64,000 bases of DNA from Ctenosaura bakeri (lineage: Eukaryota; Chordata; Lepidosauria; Squamata; Iguanidae): contig CAOLHI010001304.1 of NCBI GenBank assembly GCA_948474755.1, positions 337,798-401,797 of the forward strand. The letters are read 5' to 3'. The position numbers were made by a program, and so were the translations under genes. Below the pieces are notes generated by a model. That model was given only the letters and a program-made list of their open reading frames with translations. It had not been told where the DNA came from and did not search any database. This document shows positions 51,922 to 63,138 of this stretch, one piece after another (the stretch's first letter is position 1; every line of letters begins with the position of its first letter).

Positions 51922-54247
51922 AGTCTTCCTTCTCCTCACAAGCAATGCTTCAAAAGTCTGTAAGTCACACAGCTGGCACAAAAGCATGTTAAGAACTGGG
52001 TTTTGCTCATTGCCAGACATACTGGATTTTTCATACAGGTACCTAAGGACCTGTAATGAAGCTAAATCAATAGAGTGCTTACTTCTCTAGCAGACCATCT
52101 CAAACTTGATGTCTTACAACAAGAACATGTACCTTAATCAATAATGTGTCCTTAGAAGACATATTTCTATTGAATGATTGGGTTAATACAGATTCTCAAC
52201 AGAGCAAGACAAAATACACTGTCTTTCCTCATGTTGGTCTATGACCGTAATAAATCATTGAATTGGCTGTCTTTCAAAGGAACCCTGAAAGATATGGGCA
52301 ATAATTATTAAAAATTTGACATTGCTTTTTAGCGTACTCAAAGACAGCATCAGGTGAGCATGCTTTCTGAGGGAAACCCTGGAAAATGCTGTCACACATG
52401 CCACAAGTCCAGGGCATGCTGACTCTAGACAGTTGGAGTGTCTAATAGTAAACTGTGTCCAAGAGAATTTTGGGTCAAACAAGTAGCCTTTGTTCAGAGT
52501 AACTCCACCTAATGAAATTTGTTAGGCAAGGAATATTGGTTAACTCCCAAAGTCAGCTTGCAAGAAGTACAGCTGGGATCTCCACCAGTATAGTACAATA
52601 TGCCATATTCTATATCATGAGATACCAATTTTACCTTATAACATTATTCTAATCAAGCAACAGATAGACAAACCTAACCTCAAGATGAGCCCATTAAATA
52701 GTACTGTATGCTCATATTCTGGTTTAAAAAAAAGGTCACTCTCCTTCAGAGTAGCATTGTGTCTGTGGTGAGATCAGAACATCCCGCTTAAATGCCCAGT
52801 CTAGAGCTGGCAAAAGACAAACAGCATGTCTTGAGAGAAACCCTGAACAAAGACATAATCTGTCACAACACTGGAACCTCTCCAAAGAAAACTAAACAAG
52901 GAAGATCATTTTTTGCCTCCTGTCCTACACTTCCCTCTCACAAGTTAATTTGCCTTCATGAAGGAGATGAAACAATGTCAGGGAGTCCTTCCTGGAAAGA
53001 AAAGGAGCCTTGTAAATGTCTAGAAAAAAAATCCCAGTGTGCTGCCACATTCTTCATCTGCTTGTGTATCACAAACCACAGGAAATTTTTCTGAAAATAC
53101 GCCCTTTGGCCAAATAAATTAGATATCCATGTAGAAGCAGAAATACAGATGCACATGAATGCAGTTGTGGCTATGAATTTGGATTTAATGAAAAAAAAAA
53201 CACCCTAAACACAGTAATACTCATGATAGTACCACTGAGCAAGGAGAAGGCACCTCTTTGAGATCTGAAATAAAGAGGACTGAGCTATGACTAGAAGTGA
53301 ATCTCAACCATTGTTATTTATTTTCTAGATTCAGTATTCTTTAATCAGCACTTCAGACTTTGAAAGGATGCTCATAAATATTCTCTGAAAAGATAAATTA
53401 TAGGACTACATCAAGACCATGCTTATTTACAATCATGACATTCCTGGCCATGGAGGGCCAAGGAAGGAAGGAAGGAAGGAAGGAAGGAAGGAAGGAAGGG
53501 AGGGAGGGAGGGAGGGAGGGAAAGCCTTTCCTTCATTGAACTATTAATATTAATTATGGACAGAAACACCTGATTTTACTTTTGTCCTTCATCAAGCCTT
53601 TTGCTACAGTAAGTACATATGATTCCATCTTCCATCTGCTCACAAAACCGCTGACCCTCATATGAGCTGCAGGTGTGGCATCCTTTACTATTGCACACTC
53701 AGGAGTTTAATTTCAAAAGATATTTAGTCTACAATTCTTCCAACAAAGGAGAAGGAAGTAAAACGTGATTCAACGAGACATAATAGTTCTGGAAGGGAGT
53801 GAAAAAACACAACAAAACAAAAGCATAACAGGTCTGTTCTAGTATGAATAGCTCTAGAGATGAAACAGAAAACTAATTTTTGCAACCATAACTGTTTATC
53901 AGAGGAACCAAATATGTTTGTTAAAGAGGAGCCATACACAGAGGGAAACGTAGGGGGAATCATCTGTTATTATTGTGTTATTAATAGAAACGTAATTATG
54001 ACAGGAGCAGCAGACATCTAAATACACTGCAGGGCCTGATAGGGTTTTGCAGCCATGTTCTTTGTTTCATACCAGTTCAAGACCACAATACAGTCTGGGC
54101 CTACAACCCCTAATCCTCAACTACAGTCCATTCACTTTATGCAGTGGTTTTCTTTAGGTTATCTAGGAGAAAGTTAAAAGGCTACAACCTGAACATACTT
54201 GTGGAATGAAAGAGACACCCCTTCTCCTTACATTTCTCCTTCAAGAC
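51922..54247 (-). other. GRM8: Intron sequence with a compound GGAA/GGGA microsatellite
   Basis: The tract at 53461-53521 switches from AAGG to AGGG units. An A-rich tract sits at 53190-53201. No transposon was recognised in these 2.3 kb. Confidence 0.45.
53461..53521. repeat. Compound AAGG-AGGG microsatellite
   Basis: About ten AAGG units pass into about five AGGG units, an all-purine strand. Confidence 0.9.
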
Positions 54248-54250
54248 AAG

Positions 54251-55304
54251 GGCTCTTTCCGCACGAGATGAGTGAATCACTCTGTGCCATTACTTACCAG
54301 TTCTTCTTGGGTCCAAAGTAACACAGACTTTCCCTTGAGCATTTCCGCAGAGCTCCTCCATTAGAGCAGGGCGAACTGGAGCAGTGCGAGGTCTGTAGAT
54401 CCGCACTTCTCCAGCTGAAAATGGCAGCTTCCTGTGGCTTCCGGATCAAAATGGTGGCTTTTTGTGTCTTCATGGGATTGGACCAACCACTGACGCTAGC
54501 CACGCCCACAGCTCGCCCTCCGCTGATCGCACGCTCGCATTGGTGCAAGCCTGTGCATCTGCACAGGTATGTAGGAATGCAATGGCACGTTCCTGAAAAT
54601 GTAAAGACTGGATATTTCTGGTCTTTACTCAGCATGCTGGAAGACCACTTAGGGGCGGGTTGGATTAGACTAATTTGCAAAACTAAGGCCTTTTCCACAC
54701 CAGGCAATTAGAACGGGGCAGTACGTCCTCTCATGGAGGTCGTCTGCACCTTGGAGTGGACTAGGAGTGGACTACTTACCAGAGATCCACACCTCAGTCC
54801 TCTCCAAAACAACCCCAAGTGATCCTCCAGCGTGTTTTTGAAAGACTGGAAAAAACAGGTCTTTATTTTCCTAGAATGCGCCATTGCGTTCCTGCTCCCT
54901 TGTGCAGATTTGCAGGCTCGCACCAATGCGAGCCTGGATTCTGCGGAGGGCAGGCTTTAGGTGTGGCAAGCTTCAGTGGTTGGTCGGGACCCACGACCAA
55001 CCGAAAGTCACCATTTTGGAAGCCGGAAGCCGCCATTTTGGAAGCCAGAGCAGTGTGGATCTACAGACGTCACACTGCTCTGATTCGCCCTGGACGAAGG
55101 AGGACACCTGCGGAAGGGCTTCAGGGACAGTCCACGTTGCTTCGGACCCCAGAAGAAGCGGTAGGTAATGGCACGGAGTGATTCCCTCATCTCGTGTGGA
55201 AAGGGCCTAAGTTAAATAGTCCGCACCTAGTCCGACCCAAGGTGTGGACGACCGCCGTGCCAGGACGCCTTGGCCCGTTTTAACTGCCTCATGCGGAAAG
55301 AGCC
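54251..55304 (-). mobile_element. GGCC-TIR DNA element (outer of a nested pair)
   Basis: Left end GGCTCTTTCCGCACGAG and right end CTCATGCGGAAAGAGCC are inverted, with AAG on both sides (54248-54250 and 55305-55307). Its interior is the reverse complement of the 50875 copy. The TTACTTACCAGTTCTTCTTG block is at the left and GACGACCGCCGTGCCAGGAC is at the right. A second element, 54687-55207, interrupts it. Without that insert the outer element is about 530 bp, in line with its relatives. Confidence 0.87.
54687..55207 (+). mobile_element. GGCC-TIR DNA element (inner of a nested pair)
   Basis: 521 bp, ends GGCCTTTTCCACACCAGG and CTCGTGTGGAAAGGGCC, with TAA on both sides (54684-54686 and 55208-55210). 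Oriented opposite to the element it interrupts. The interior carries AACGGGGCAGTACGTCCTCT, GGTCGTCTGCACCTTGG and two copies of GCCATTTTGGAAGCC in tandem (about 55000-55045). Confidence 0.88.
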
Positions 55305-55307
55305 AAG

Positions 55308-56349
55308 GCAAATCTCCAAAAATCTCCACAGAGCAGGAGTGGATTTCCATGGACAAAGCAAAGTGTGAAAGACACAGCTGCATACCCCCCAGTTGCTCTG
55401 ATTTGTCAGGATCAGTTAATCCTCTGTCTTCCAACCTCCTTAGCTGTTTTTTTAAATATCCCATTTTCTCTCTCCTCACACTCTCCCCATTTTTTTTTTC
55501 CTTTGCTTACTTCATTTGACGCAAACAGTCAAATTATAAAAATAGTTTGCACTTGGCTCAATGGGAAGAGATGAGAGGTAAGGTGGAATCTTGCGCTTCC
55601 CTGAAGGTTCAGGAAAAAGTAAACTGCTGCAACCTCTCCTAGTTCATGTGTTCCTCATCATTAATAATCTTTGCTGTCTTGACCACACACTGATATTGCT
55701 TAGCCATACGTATTCTGGTTTTTATTTACAAAATATTAGAGGATATGATGCTGTTTATATTTGTAGTTGTTGTTGTTTTACTTTTTAATGATTTTAACTG
55801 CTTTTAACTGCATATTAATTAATGCTGCTGTTCCTGTTGGTGGGCCTCTGGTGATATTAATCAGTAGGTGAAACTCTAAAGTATACACGGTGTTGTGAGA
55901 CCTCCAAAACATGGAACTTCCAATATGACCAAATCCTTTTCCTTAGAAAACCAACTCTGTGAAGAGAAATCTATATCCAGAATCTAGTGTCCAATCTGTG
56001 TGTGGTTTTGAGAAGATCAGCTTTAACAAACATCCAGCATGTTCCAGCTCTTCCCTGATCAGCTCTACTTCCTCAGTGCTCTTGTTCACAGTGCTCTATT
56101 CTCATCTGCTTTTCTATTTTAAAAAAAAGGGGGAAATTAATTTGATTTAATGAAGCATACACAGCGTACTGAGGTTTGGCAGATGCTCTGCTCACTCTTT
56201 AGGCTATCAGAAAGGATAGGCTAGTAAAAGACTTGAAAGATCTCCACTCTACCTCCAAGATCCTACCACAGAAGCAACCTGATGATCTGCTGCCGAAAAC
56301 AAATTTGTTATCCAGACACACACACACACCGTTTTCCTCTGTTTTAGGA
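55308..56349 (-). other. GRM8: No recognised feature
   Basis: AT-rich intron; TGTTGTTGTTTTAC at 55767-55780 and a following AT-rich block could be the last trace of a LINE tail, but this is not secure. Confidence 0.35.
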
Positions 56350-56583
56350 TGTAGGTCTGAATATTCTAAAGGCACCAGATCCCTCCTGATCTTCAAAGCT
56401 AAGCAGAGTTAGGCCTGCTTAGTACTTGGATTGGGAGACCACCAATGAATACCAGGTGTTGTAGTCTAGATTTCAGAGGAAGGAACTGGCAAAACCACCT
56501 CTGACCATTCTTTGCCTGAGAAAACCCCACAAAATTCATAGGGTCACCATAAACTGATAGATGACCTGAAGGCACGTGCACAA
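56350..56583 (+). mobile_element. 5S rRNA-derived SINE
   Basis: The 5' half is a recognisable 5S rRNA gene relic: AAAGCTAAGCAGAGTTAGGC, CTGCTTAGTACTTGGATTGG, GAGACCACCAATGAATACCA and GGTGTTGTAGTCT follow the 5S order, including the internal polymerase III control region. The 3' half has CAGAGGAAGGAACTGGCAAA, AACCACCTCTGACCATTCTT and ATAGGGTCACCATAAACTGA, a BovB-like tail that would let BovB machinery mobilise it. This architecture is known from squamates (5S-Sauria type). It is a SINE, not a functional 5S gene: sequence is diverged and no T-run terminator follows the 5S part. Confidence 0.88.
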
Positions 56584-56947
56584 TAATCTATGTTCCTGTC
56601 ACCTCTTCTTCTGTTCTGCCTCCATACTTTCCCCTTCTTTTTCAGTAAAATAGCCATGCAGTACTCCAGTACTCTGAGTTCTCTGTCTCTCATTCAATTA
56701 ATATTTGTACATGTCTTTTCCTTATATCCTCCATTATATAGGGTCCTCCTTTTGCAGTTAACTAAAAGATTTCTACCCAAGTTGAATGATGTTTATGTAA
56801 TCAGACTTTCATTGCAGTAAAAATCTTGTGTCAGTTTTTACTGTTTAGTTTTAAAAAAAAACATTAATTTTGTTGCCTGGACTTTAAGCTCTAGCCACTT
56901 GTCTGATTGTCAAATCCTTCTCAGTGTTAATGTAGCTCCATGACTAA
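56584..56947 (-). other. GRM8: No recognised feature
   Basis: C/T-rich then AT-rich intron sequence, with an A run at 56853-56862. Confidence 0.4.
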
Positions 56948-57128
56948 GGCCATTTCCACACTAGACTGTTATAGTGCTATTATTCCACTTTCAACATTCT
57001 ATGGAATCTTGGGGTTTGGAGTTTAAGGAGGGGCCTTTGAGGCCCTTCCTTAAACTGCAAACCCTAGAATTCCATAGGATGTTGAAAGTGGAATAATAAC
57101 ACTATAACAGACTAGTGCAGAAATGGCC
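56948..57128. mobile_element. GGCC-TIR DNA element, palindromic MITE, copy 4
   Basis: 181 bp with nearly perfect arms: GGCCATTTCCACACTAGACT, GTTATAGTGCTATTATTCC, ACTTTCAACATTCTATGGAA against TTCCATAGGATGTTGAAAGT, GGAATAATAACACTATAAC, AGACTAGTGCAGAAATGGCC. Flanks TAA and TTA differ by one base. The best candidate in the window for a long stable hairpin transcript. Confidence 0.85.
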
Positions 57129-58990
57129 TTAGTTAAAATCCCAAAACATATCTTCCTTCTATACACACAAATATTACATGAGGGACACACTGTATGAGGA
57201 CACATTATTGTGAACAAATTTCACTCAGGAAGTTGTTCAACTCCGTGTAACCATGGTCAGAGACATTTTTCTCATGTCCCATCTATATGTGAAGACAATT
57301 ATACTGTGATTAGGGAACTCCTGTTCCTTCATACTTTGCATATAAGAGGAAGTATATACAGCTTCTGGTCCTGTTTTTGAATGAGCTACATTTTCCTGTT
57401 GAAATCCTTATACAGGAAACTGTTCTTTGTTCTTGTAACAGAATTCATGCAGACATGTGAAAGCTCAAACCACAGTTTCAGATACTGTGGTCTGAACAAA
57501 TCACCATGTGCCATACTGGGATGCAGTAGGAAATTGTAGCTTGTTCAAAAACACTGCTGGAATGTTTAAATATTTCTCCTGCCATATGAGGAGGAGGAGC
57601 AAGATCAGGAGGAGAAAATTAACATTAAACAATGGTTAGAATTACATCATAACAGAGCCACATTTTCCCCCTCTTCTCCAGGGTTCCGACAGACCATGAT
57701 CTGAAGTGAGGCCAGGGAAACAAAAAGCACTATGACATCTTGCTGTATTATCATAAAGAAAGAAAAGAAAAAGAAAAAAGGACACAGAGCAGTGGTGACT
57801 TCATATCTTTTGTGATATGAACATTTTGCCTGAGCTTTAGTTTTAAGTAAATAGTCTTGAAATATAGGTGGCACATTATCTCACTCCAAGAACATTGTGA
57901 ATTCAGTTCTGTTCTAACAAGGCAGCTAAAAATGTCAGTTTATTTTCAGGCCAAAAAGATGAAATCCCTTATCTCCATCGCTGACCTTTCTCGAGGCTTT
58001 TGAAGGAAGAATTTGGGTTTTAAAATCTTTTTCGTCTGATCAATTTCCCTTAACTACACTTTCTTTAACCCACAAAGTTGAAGTCTGCACCACTTTCTGC
58101 ATTTATGCTCATTAGTGTTCAGTATGTATTGATAAACGAAGAGTACTCGGTTAGAGATGCTGCAGTAAGGAACCAGATCCAATTCTCCGTCAGTAACATT
58201 GTTTTTCTGCCAGAGCAGACAGTTCTTTCTGAACTTTCTTATGTATAATTCAATCTGATTTACTTTCAGGAGAAACAAATGGTGCTAATGAAAGTTTAGG
58301 GTGCTTATGAAAGCAGAGTGAAGTGCAGAGGTAACAGACTGAATGTACATGCCAGTAGAAATTGAAATACCCATTGAGCTGTAGATGTCTGACGGCTCTG
58401 CCTTACTTACAATGGAATGAATATTCCAGCGTGTTTTCCCATCCACAGCTAATCAACATGCAAGCTCTCATTTGCTACCAGCATGTACATGCATTCATGT
58501 AGCTGCTTTTTCAGATAAAAACAAGTATTCCCTATGTGGTCAGAGGTTGTTTGGAAAACCAAGGTCACCTCTGCACTCTGCATACCCTGGCCTGTCTACT
58601 GACTAAGCTTCCTGGTTTGTTTCATCAATTAATTTCTGATCTTGCCATTTTTGAGTTTTGTTGAATGCCATCTGCCACTCTTATGTTACTTCTTTAATTT
58701 GTTTTTGTGATGTTTCAAATTTTGACTTAGGCTTGCTTCTTGAGTGATTAATTTTTGAGCTTGAGAGAATGGGCAGATATAAATAGTCTTTGTTAATTAC
58801 TTAAATAATATTTTGGTACTTTTTACAATCAAATCAGCACATGATAAAAATATCACCACAAGGAAAACTTGAAAATACTAAATTAAAAATGACAAATGTG
58901 AACATTGTCACTGAGACACATCTTTACAGAATTCACAATCATACAGAATTCACTGACTAAGGAAAGGTCTGAGTTGATTGTGAAACATTG
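57129..58990 (-). other. GRM8: No recognised feature
   Basis: About 1.9 kb of intron with an A/G-rich tract at 57759-57780. The stretch 58735-58790 (TTGAGCTTGAGAGAATGGGC) faintly resembles an L2 tail. Confidence 0.35.
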
Positions 58991-58992
58991 TA

Positions 58993-59375
58993 CAGTCAGA
59001 CCTCCACATTTGAGGGTTCACTTTTGCAGATTTGATTATTCATGGATTATTTGCTGTCACCTCTGCTGACTCCCTGTGCCATTTTTAATAGGGACTACAA
59101 GCCTCGTGAGACTGAGAAACTGCAAACGAGGCTTTTAAGTCCTCATTTAAAATGGTGGGGGGCAGCAGTGGAGGTGGCAATAAGCACACTAGCCACCACT
59201 TCTACCTTGTGAAGGAACCCTGATGCCTCAAAAAGGAATCCATGATGGGTTGAATATGGTGATCGTACCTTTGTGTGTTAAATATGGTTTTGGACAGCCT
59301 AGAGTTATTCACAGTTTTTTTCATTTTCAAGGGGGTCCTGTGCCCCTAATCCTAGCGAATGTGGAGGGATGACTG
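58993..59375. mobile_element. Tigger-like non-autonomous DNA element
   Basis: 383 bp, ends CAGTCAGACCTCCACATTTG and GAATGTGGAGGGATGACTG, with TA on both sides (58991-58992 and 59376-59377). The interior (GATTATTCATGGATTATTTG, CTGCAAACGAGGC, AAAATGGTGGGGGGCAGCAG) matches 62718-63115 in order. Confidence 0.87.
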
Positions 59376-59874
59376 TACTTAAGAATTATTGTTTATATAT
59401 AAGAAATTCAAAACACTTTTCAATAAACGAATCTAAGCAGGCATTTTCTTCTTCTCCATCTCTGACCCCTTCTCCATCTCTGTCCCCATTTGTTATGAAC
59501 TTATTTACTTAAATATTGTTAAGTAAAACTATTTTAGATGTTTTATAAAGAACACTAAGTTTGTTTCTTTCTCTGTTAGACCTTGTGTGTGCGTGGATGG
59601 GTATGGGAGTAGCTGTCAGTGCCATCTGCCACATTTCTCAACATTATCTAGCTGAAGTAAACATATGACAAGGAAAGGTCCTCCACTTTAATGGAGAGCT
59701 ATGGCCTGAAGAGAAGAACCTTCTCTACATGCTAAGAGATGGGGATGGGAGGCTACATCATCAAGACATCATCAAGACGTTATCATGATTGAACAGGGGG
59801 TTATATCTAAGTTCTTTTCCTTTTTTGGCAGCAAATCTACTGGGATATCACAGCTGCTAAATCCATAAAACTTT
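59376..59874 (-). other. GRM8: No recognised feature
   Basis: Intron sequence with a small duplicated CCCTTCTCCATCTCTG word at 59455-59485. Confidence 0.4.
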
Positions 59875-60286
59875 AGCCATTTCCACACAATGGGGCTGTC
59901 CAGCTAGAGGGAGAGGATGGCAGTGGTCAGCCACTTGTGCTTCCGCATGACATCATCACCCGCTGCCACCAGTCCTCAAGTATTGCACTTGTGGACTACT
60001 CACTTAATGGATTAAATCCATTAGGCAACCTCAAATGTGCAATGCTTCCCTCTTTCTCTGACATGCAAAAGGGACAGAAGCACAATCATGTGCTTCCTGC
60101 ACTAGTGCAGAAAAGGGAAGAGGACAGTTGCAATGCAAAGGGAAGGGGCAGGTCCCCCATGCTTCCTTTTGCAGCCAGCCAGTGGCATGCAGAGAGGAAC
60201 GCTGGAGACCCATAGCAATCCCAGCAGAGGTGCTGCCAGGGTTGCCTCGGGATGACATGGAAGAATGTTGTCATGCGGAAATGGCC
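59875..60286. mobile_element. GGCC-TIR DNA element, 412-bp divergent type
   Basis: Ends (A)GCCATTTCCACACAATGG and TCATGCGGAAATGGCC are inverted; flanks TTT and AAT do not match. The interior (GACATCATCACCCGCTGCC, CCTGCACTAGTGCAGAAAAG) is unlike the other members. A 162-codon open frame runs antisense across its right edge and has no family resemblance. Confidence 0.65.
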
Positions 60287-62717
60287 AATGTGACAACATA
60301 TTGACTATTCCTGGTGTGTCTACTCTAATGTTAAAAAGAGACTCATCAACCTTTGCTAACAATACCTGGGCAGTCTTTGAGTTCATGATATGTGAATGAG
60401 GCCCACGAGCCACCAAACTGAATTCAAATTCTGTAATCAGTTCAGAAAACCAGTTAAAAGGTCTTGAAAATTTCTGATGGAGAGAAGCACTTTGTACTTC
60501 TCTATGTACTGTACTGAAGCCCAACAAAGCTGCATGACCTAGTAGTAGAACAGTTGAAACTGACTCAGGAGACGTACTTTTATGAGTCACTCTGTGTGAG
60601 TGTGTGGGTGTGTGAGAGGGAGAAGGAGAAGGGGAGGGGGGAAGAGAGAAAAAGAATAACTCAGCCTTACAAGAGTCATGTAAGGTGGTTCAAACTGACT
60701 AGTATCAGCTTGAGATTCTCAAGGCTGTTTGGAGATTCACTGCCATAAAAAGGGTGAATTGATATTAGCCCATTTCAACTATCGTGTAATTCCACCGCAC
60801 AAATTTTGCAGGATACCCATCACATGACAGGTAGAACAAGGAATTGTGTACACAATCATAATCTAGTAGCCCTCCATGTTTCAAATCCACTGGTTGGAAG
60901 AATATGTGATATTTTCAGAGCCAGTGGTAAAGTTCTTTGATAACACAGAAGTGACTGGTAGCTTTTATTTGCTTGCCTGTTAAATCAAAGGATATGGCAT
61001 TTGTGCTATGTTTTCCAAAGCTTTCTGGAGAATGTGCTTGGATATCTGATATCTACATTTAAATGTACATATAGTTCCACTCTTTGTACATGTTACAACA
61101 GTTATAATACAAATACATTATAAGCTGTAAGAACCTGCATTCTGGCATTCTTGTTGAGACTAAATGTGACAAACTGTTGCTTCTCTTGCAGAGTTGACTG
61201 GAATAGAAAGCTATATACAATGTCCTTATCTTGATTATGAAGTAATTCAGAGACAGAATAATACACATTTGCACTATTGAACCTTTCTCGCACAATAGAG
61301 ACGGTTGTAGGTTTGTCAAAACTAATTTTCAAAAGTAATAGACCTTTCACAGCTTGCAATTTGATATAAAAGACATCAGTTACATTTATTGACTCGTGGT
61401 ACCCTTTGAACAAAAGATGTCTTTTATGTTCAGTGATCCTTTGGCATGCTTTAAAAATGGAATATTCACTTACAGTAGCAAGCAGAAACACTGGATTTCT
61501 TCATGTGTAAGTTTGTAAAGTGAGTTGCAGAAACTGGTTTAAGGCTGGAATCTATGTGTGCATGCAGATGAACAGTTTTCAAGGTAGAATCCTAGATCTG
61601 ATCTATTGTATACTGACAACCCCCACTTTACTATTTCTAAACTAGAATAACACACATGTGTAACATAAAATAATTGGCAGTAAAAGTAGAAAATGTACAG
61701 GAATGACACTGAAAGCAAAGTGGTTTGCTTGGTTTTCCATAAGGTGCCTACAGCATTGGGGCTGTGCTGGTCAGCTTAAATGGGGGCTAGTCTTTATAGT
61801 GCCCAAACTGATGCGATTAAAACACAAGAAGCTTCCAGACTACATGTTATTTCCCCCCAGACACATAATTAAGATGGATTCGGATGACAAAATACCCTGT
61901 GGTAACAACTAACTGCACCACACCTATGCTATGATCCAATCAATTACCATACTCAGTCCTCTTGACATGGGCATTGACATCCAACTTGTTTCTGCACAGA
62001 CCTCAGATTGCTATAATGTTTTCTGTGAAGGAGCGTTTCCCCAAATAGCTTTATTTGTACATCAGAAAGATGATATCCTCTCATGTGAATCTGCCTTTAG
62101 CTTGCAATCTGCTACCAAGGGCTAGATCTTCAAAATGTTACTTTTTTGGACTATAGTTCCCAGACCCCCCCCCACCAGCTTAGCCATCGGTGTTTCCTGT
62201 TATATTTATTGCAGGAGTGTGCATACATCCACAACCACCAAAAACTGCCTTGTGGGTCTTCTCTAATTCTAAACTAAATTCCAACCCATGTATGTCATGT
62301 AAAGCTTCTTCCCAAAGCACTAAAGTTCTGGGAGCAACTTGTAACTATAATGCTATCTAGTCTTGGAAATAACATCATCAAGACATCCAGGAGGCTTCCT
62401 AGAGTGCTGTCATACATTTGGAGAACCTGCACATATCGCACACAGTTAAGGTTTATGTTTAAAACCAGGATTAAGGGAAAGAAAGGTCAGTTTTCATTGT
62501 AGTCAGATTAATACAATATGGATGCAGATTTTACTGTTTTCCATTGGACAAGGTGGCTTTCTAAAGCCAAAATAGTATTGAATGTTAACATTGGTGCATT
62601 AGTAACACATAACACAGCGAGCTATATTGACAAGCCCAGAAACAATAATGATAACGTAGCTACTGAGGCAAACAATAATTAACTAAATGAGTTCCTTTTC
62701 CAGAGTAAAAGTAAATT
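60287..62717 (-). other. GRM8: No recognised feature
   Basis: 2.4 kb of intron. A GT/GA-rich tract runs 60595-60650. An antisense open frame of 129 codons at 61102-61491 is not recognisable and has no coding context. A worn palindromic-repeat half (TTACTTTTTTGGACTATAG) is at 62138-62156, with a C run at 62164-62173. Confidence 0.4.
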
Positions 62718-63115
62718 CAGTTGTCTCTCTACATCCATGGGTTTAATATTCACAGATTGGATTATTTGCAGATTATTTGCTGCCACCTCCAGTGCTGCTC
62801 TACCTTATTTTTAATAAGGACTTAACAAATTTCATCTCAGGTTCACAGACTCTGCAAGCTTCACAAGACTGAGAGGGACTGCAAACACAAGGCAAGTCTT
62901 GTAAATTCCTATTAAAAATGGTGTAAGGTAGCAGTGGAGGCAGCAGCAAGCCCTCCCCCAGCTGCCCATTTCTGCCTTGGGAATGAACCCCACTGCCTCA
63001 AAGACAAAACTGGGTAGCTGGTGTACTTCCCACCACAACCTATAGAAATTTGCAGTTTTTCTCCTTTTGGCAGGGTCGTGCACTCCTACTCCTCACAAAT
63101 GTGAAGAGAGAATTG
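62718..63115. mobile_element. Tigger-like non-autonomous DNA element, diverged copy
   Basis: Ends CAGTTGTCTCTCTACATCCA and AAATGTGAAGAGAGAATTG are worn versions of those at 58993-59375. The interior follows the same order (GATTATTTGCAGATTATTTG, AGACTGAGAGGGACTGC, GTAGCAGTGGAGGCAGCAG). The TA duplication is no longer legible. 23 bp separate it from the next element. Confidence 0.72.
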
Positions 63116-63138
63116 TGTCCATTTGCCTACCAGTCTAT

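Noticed and set aside
56350..56470. Possible functional 5S rRNA gene
   Set aside because: The 5S-like part is diverged, lacks a downstream T-run terminator, and continues into a BovB-like tail, so it is the head of a SINE.
60102..60590. 162-codon antisense open frame
   Set aside because: It crosses the right edge of a DNA element into flanking sequence and resembles no family.
61102..61491. 129-codon antisense open frame in AT-rich intron
   Set aside because: No recognisable domain, no splice or promoter context, and this length can arise by chance. A conservation check would be needed to revive it.
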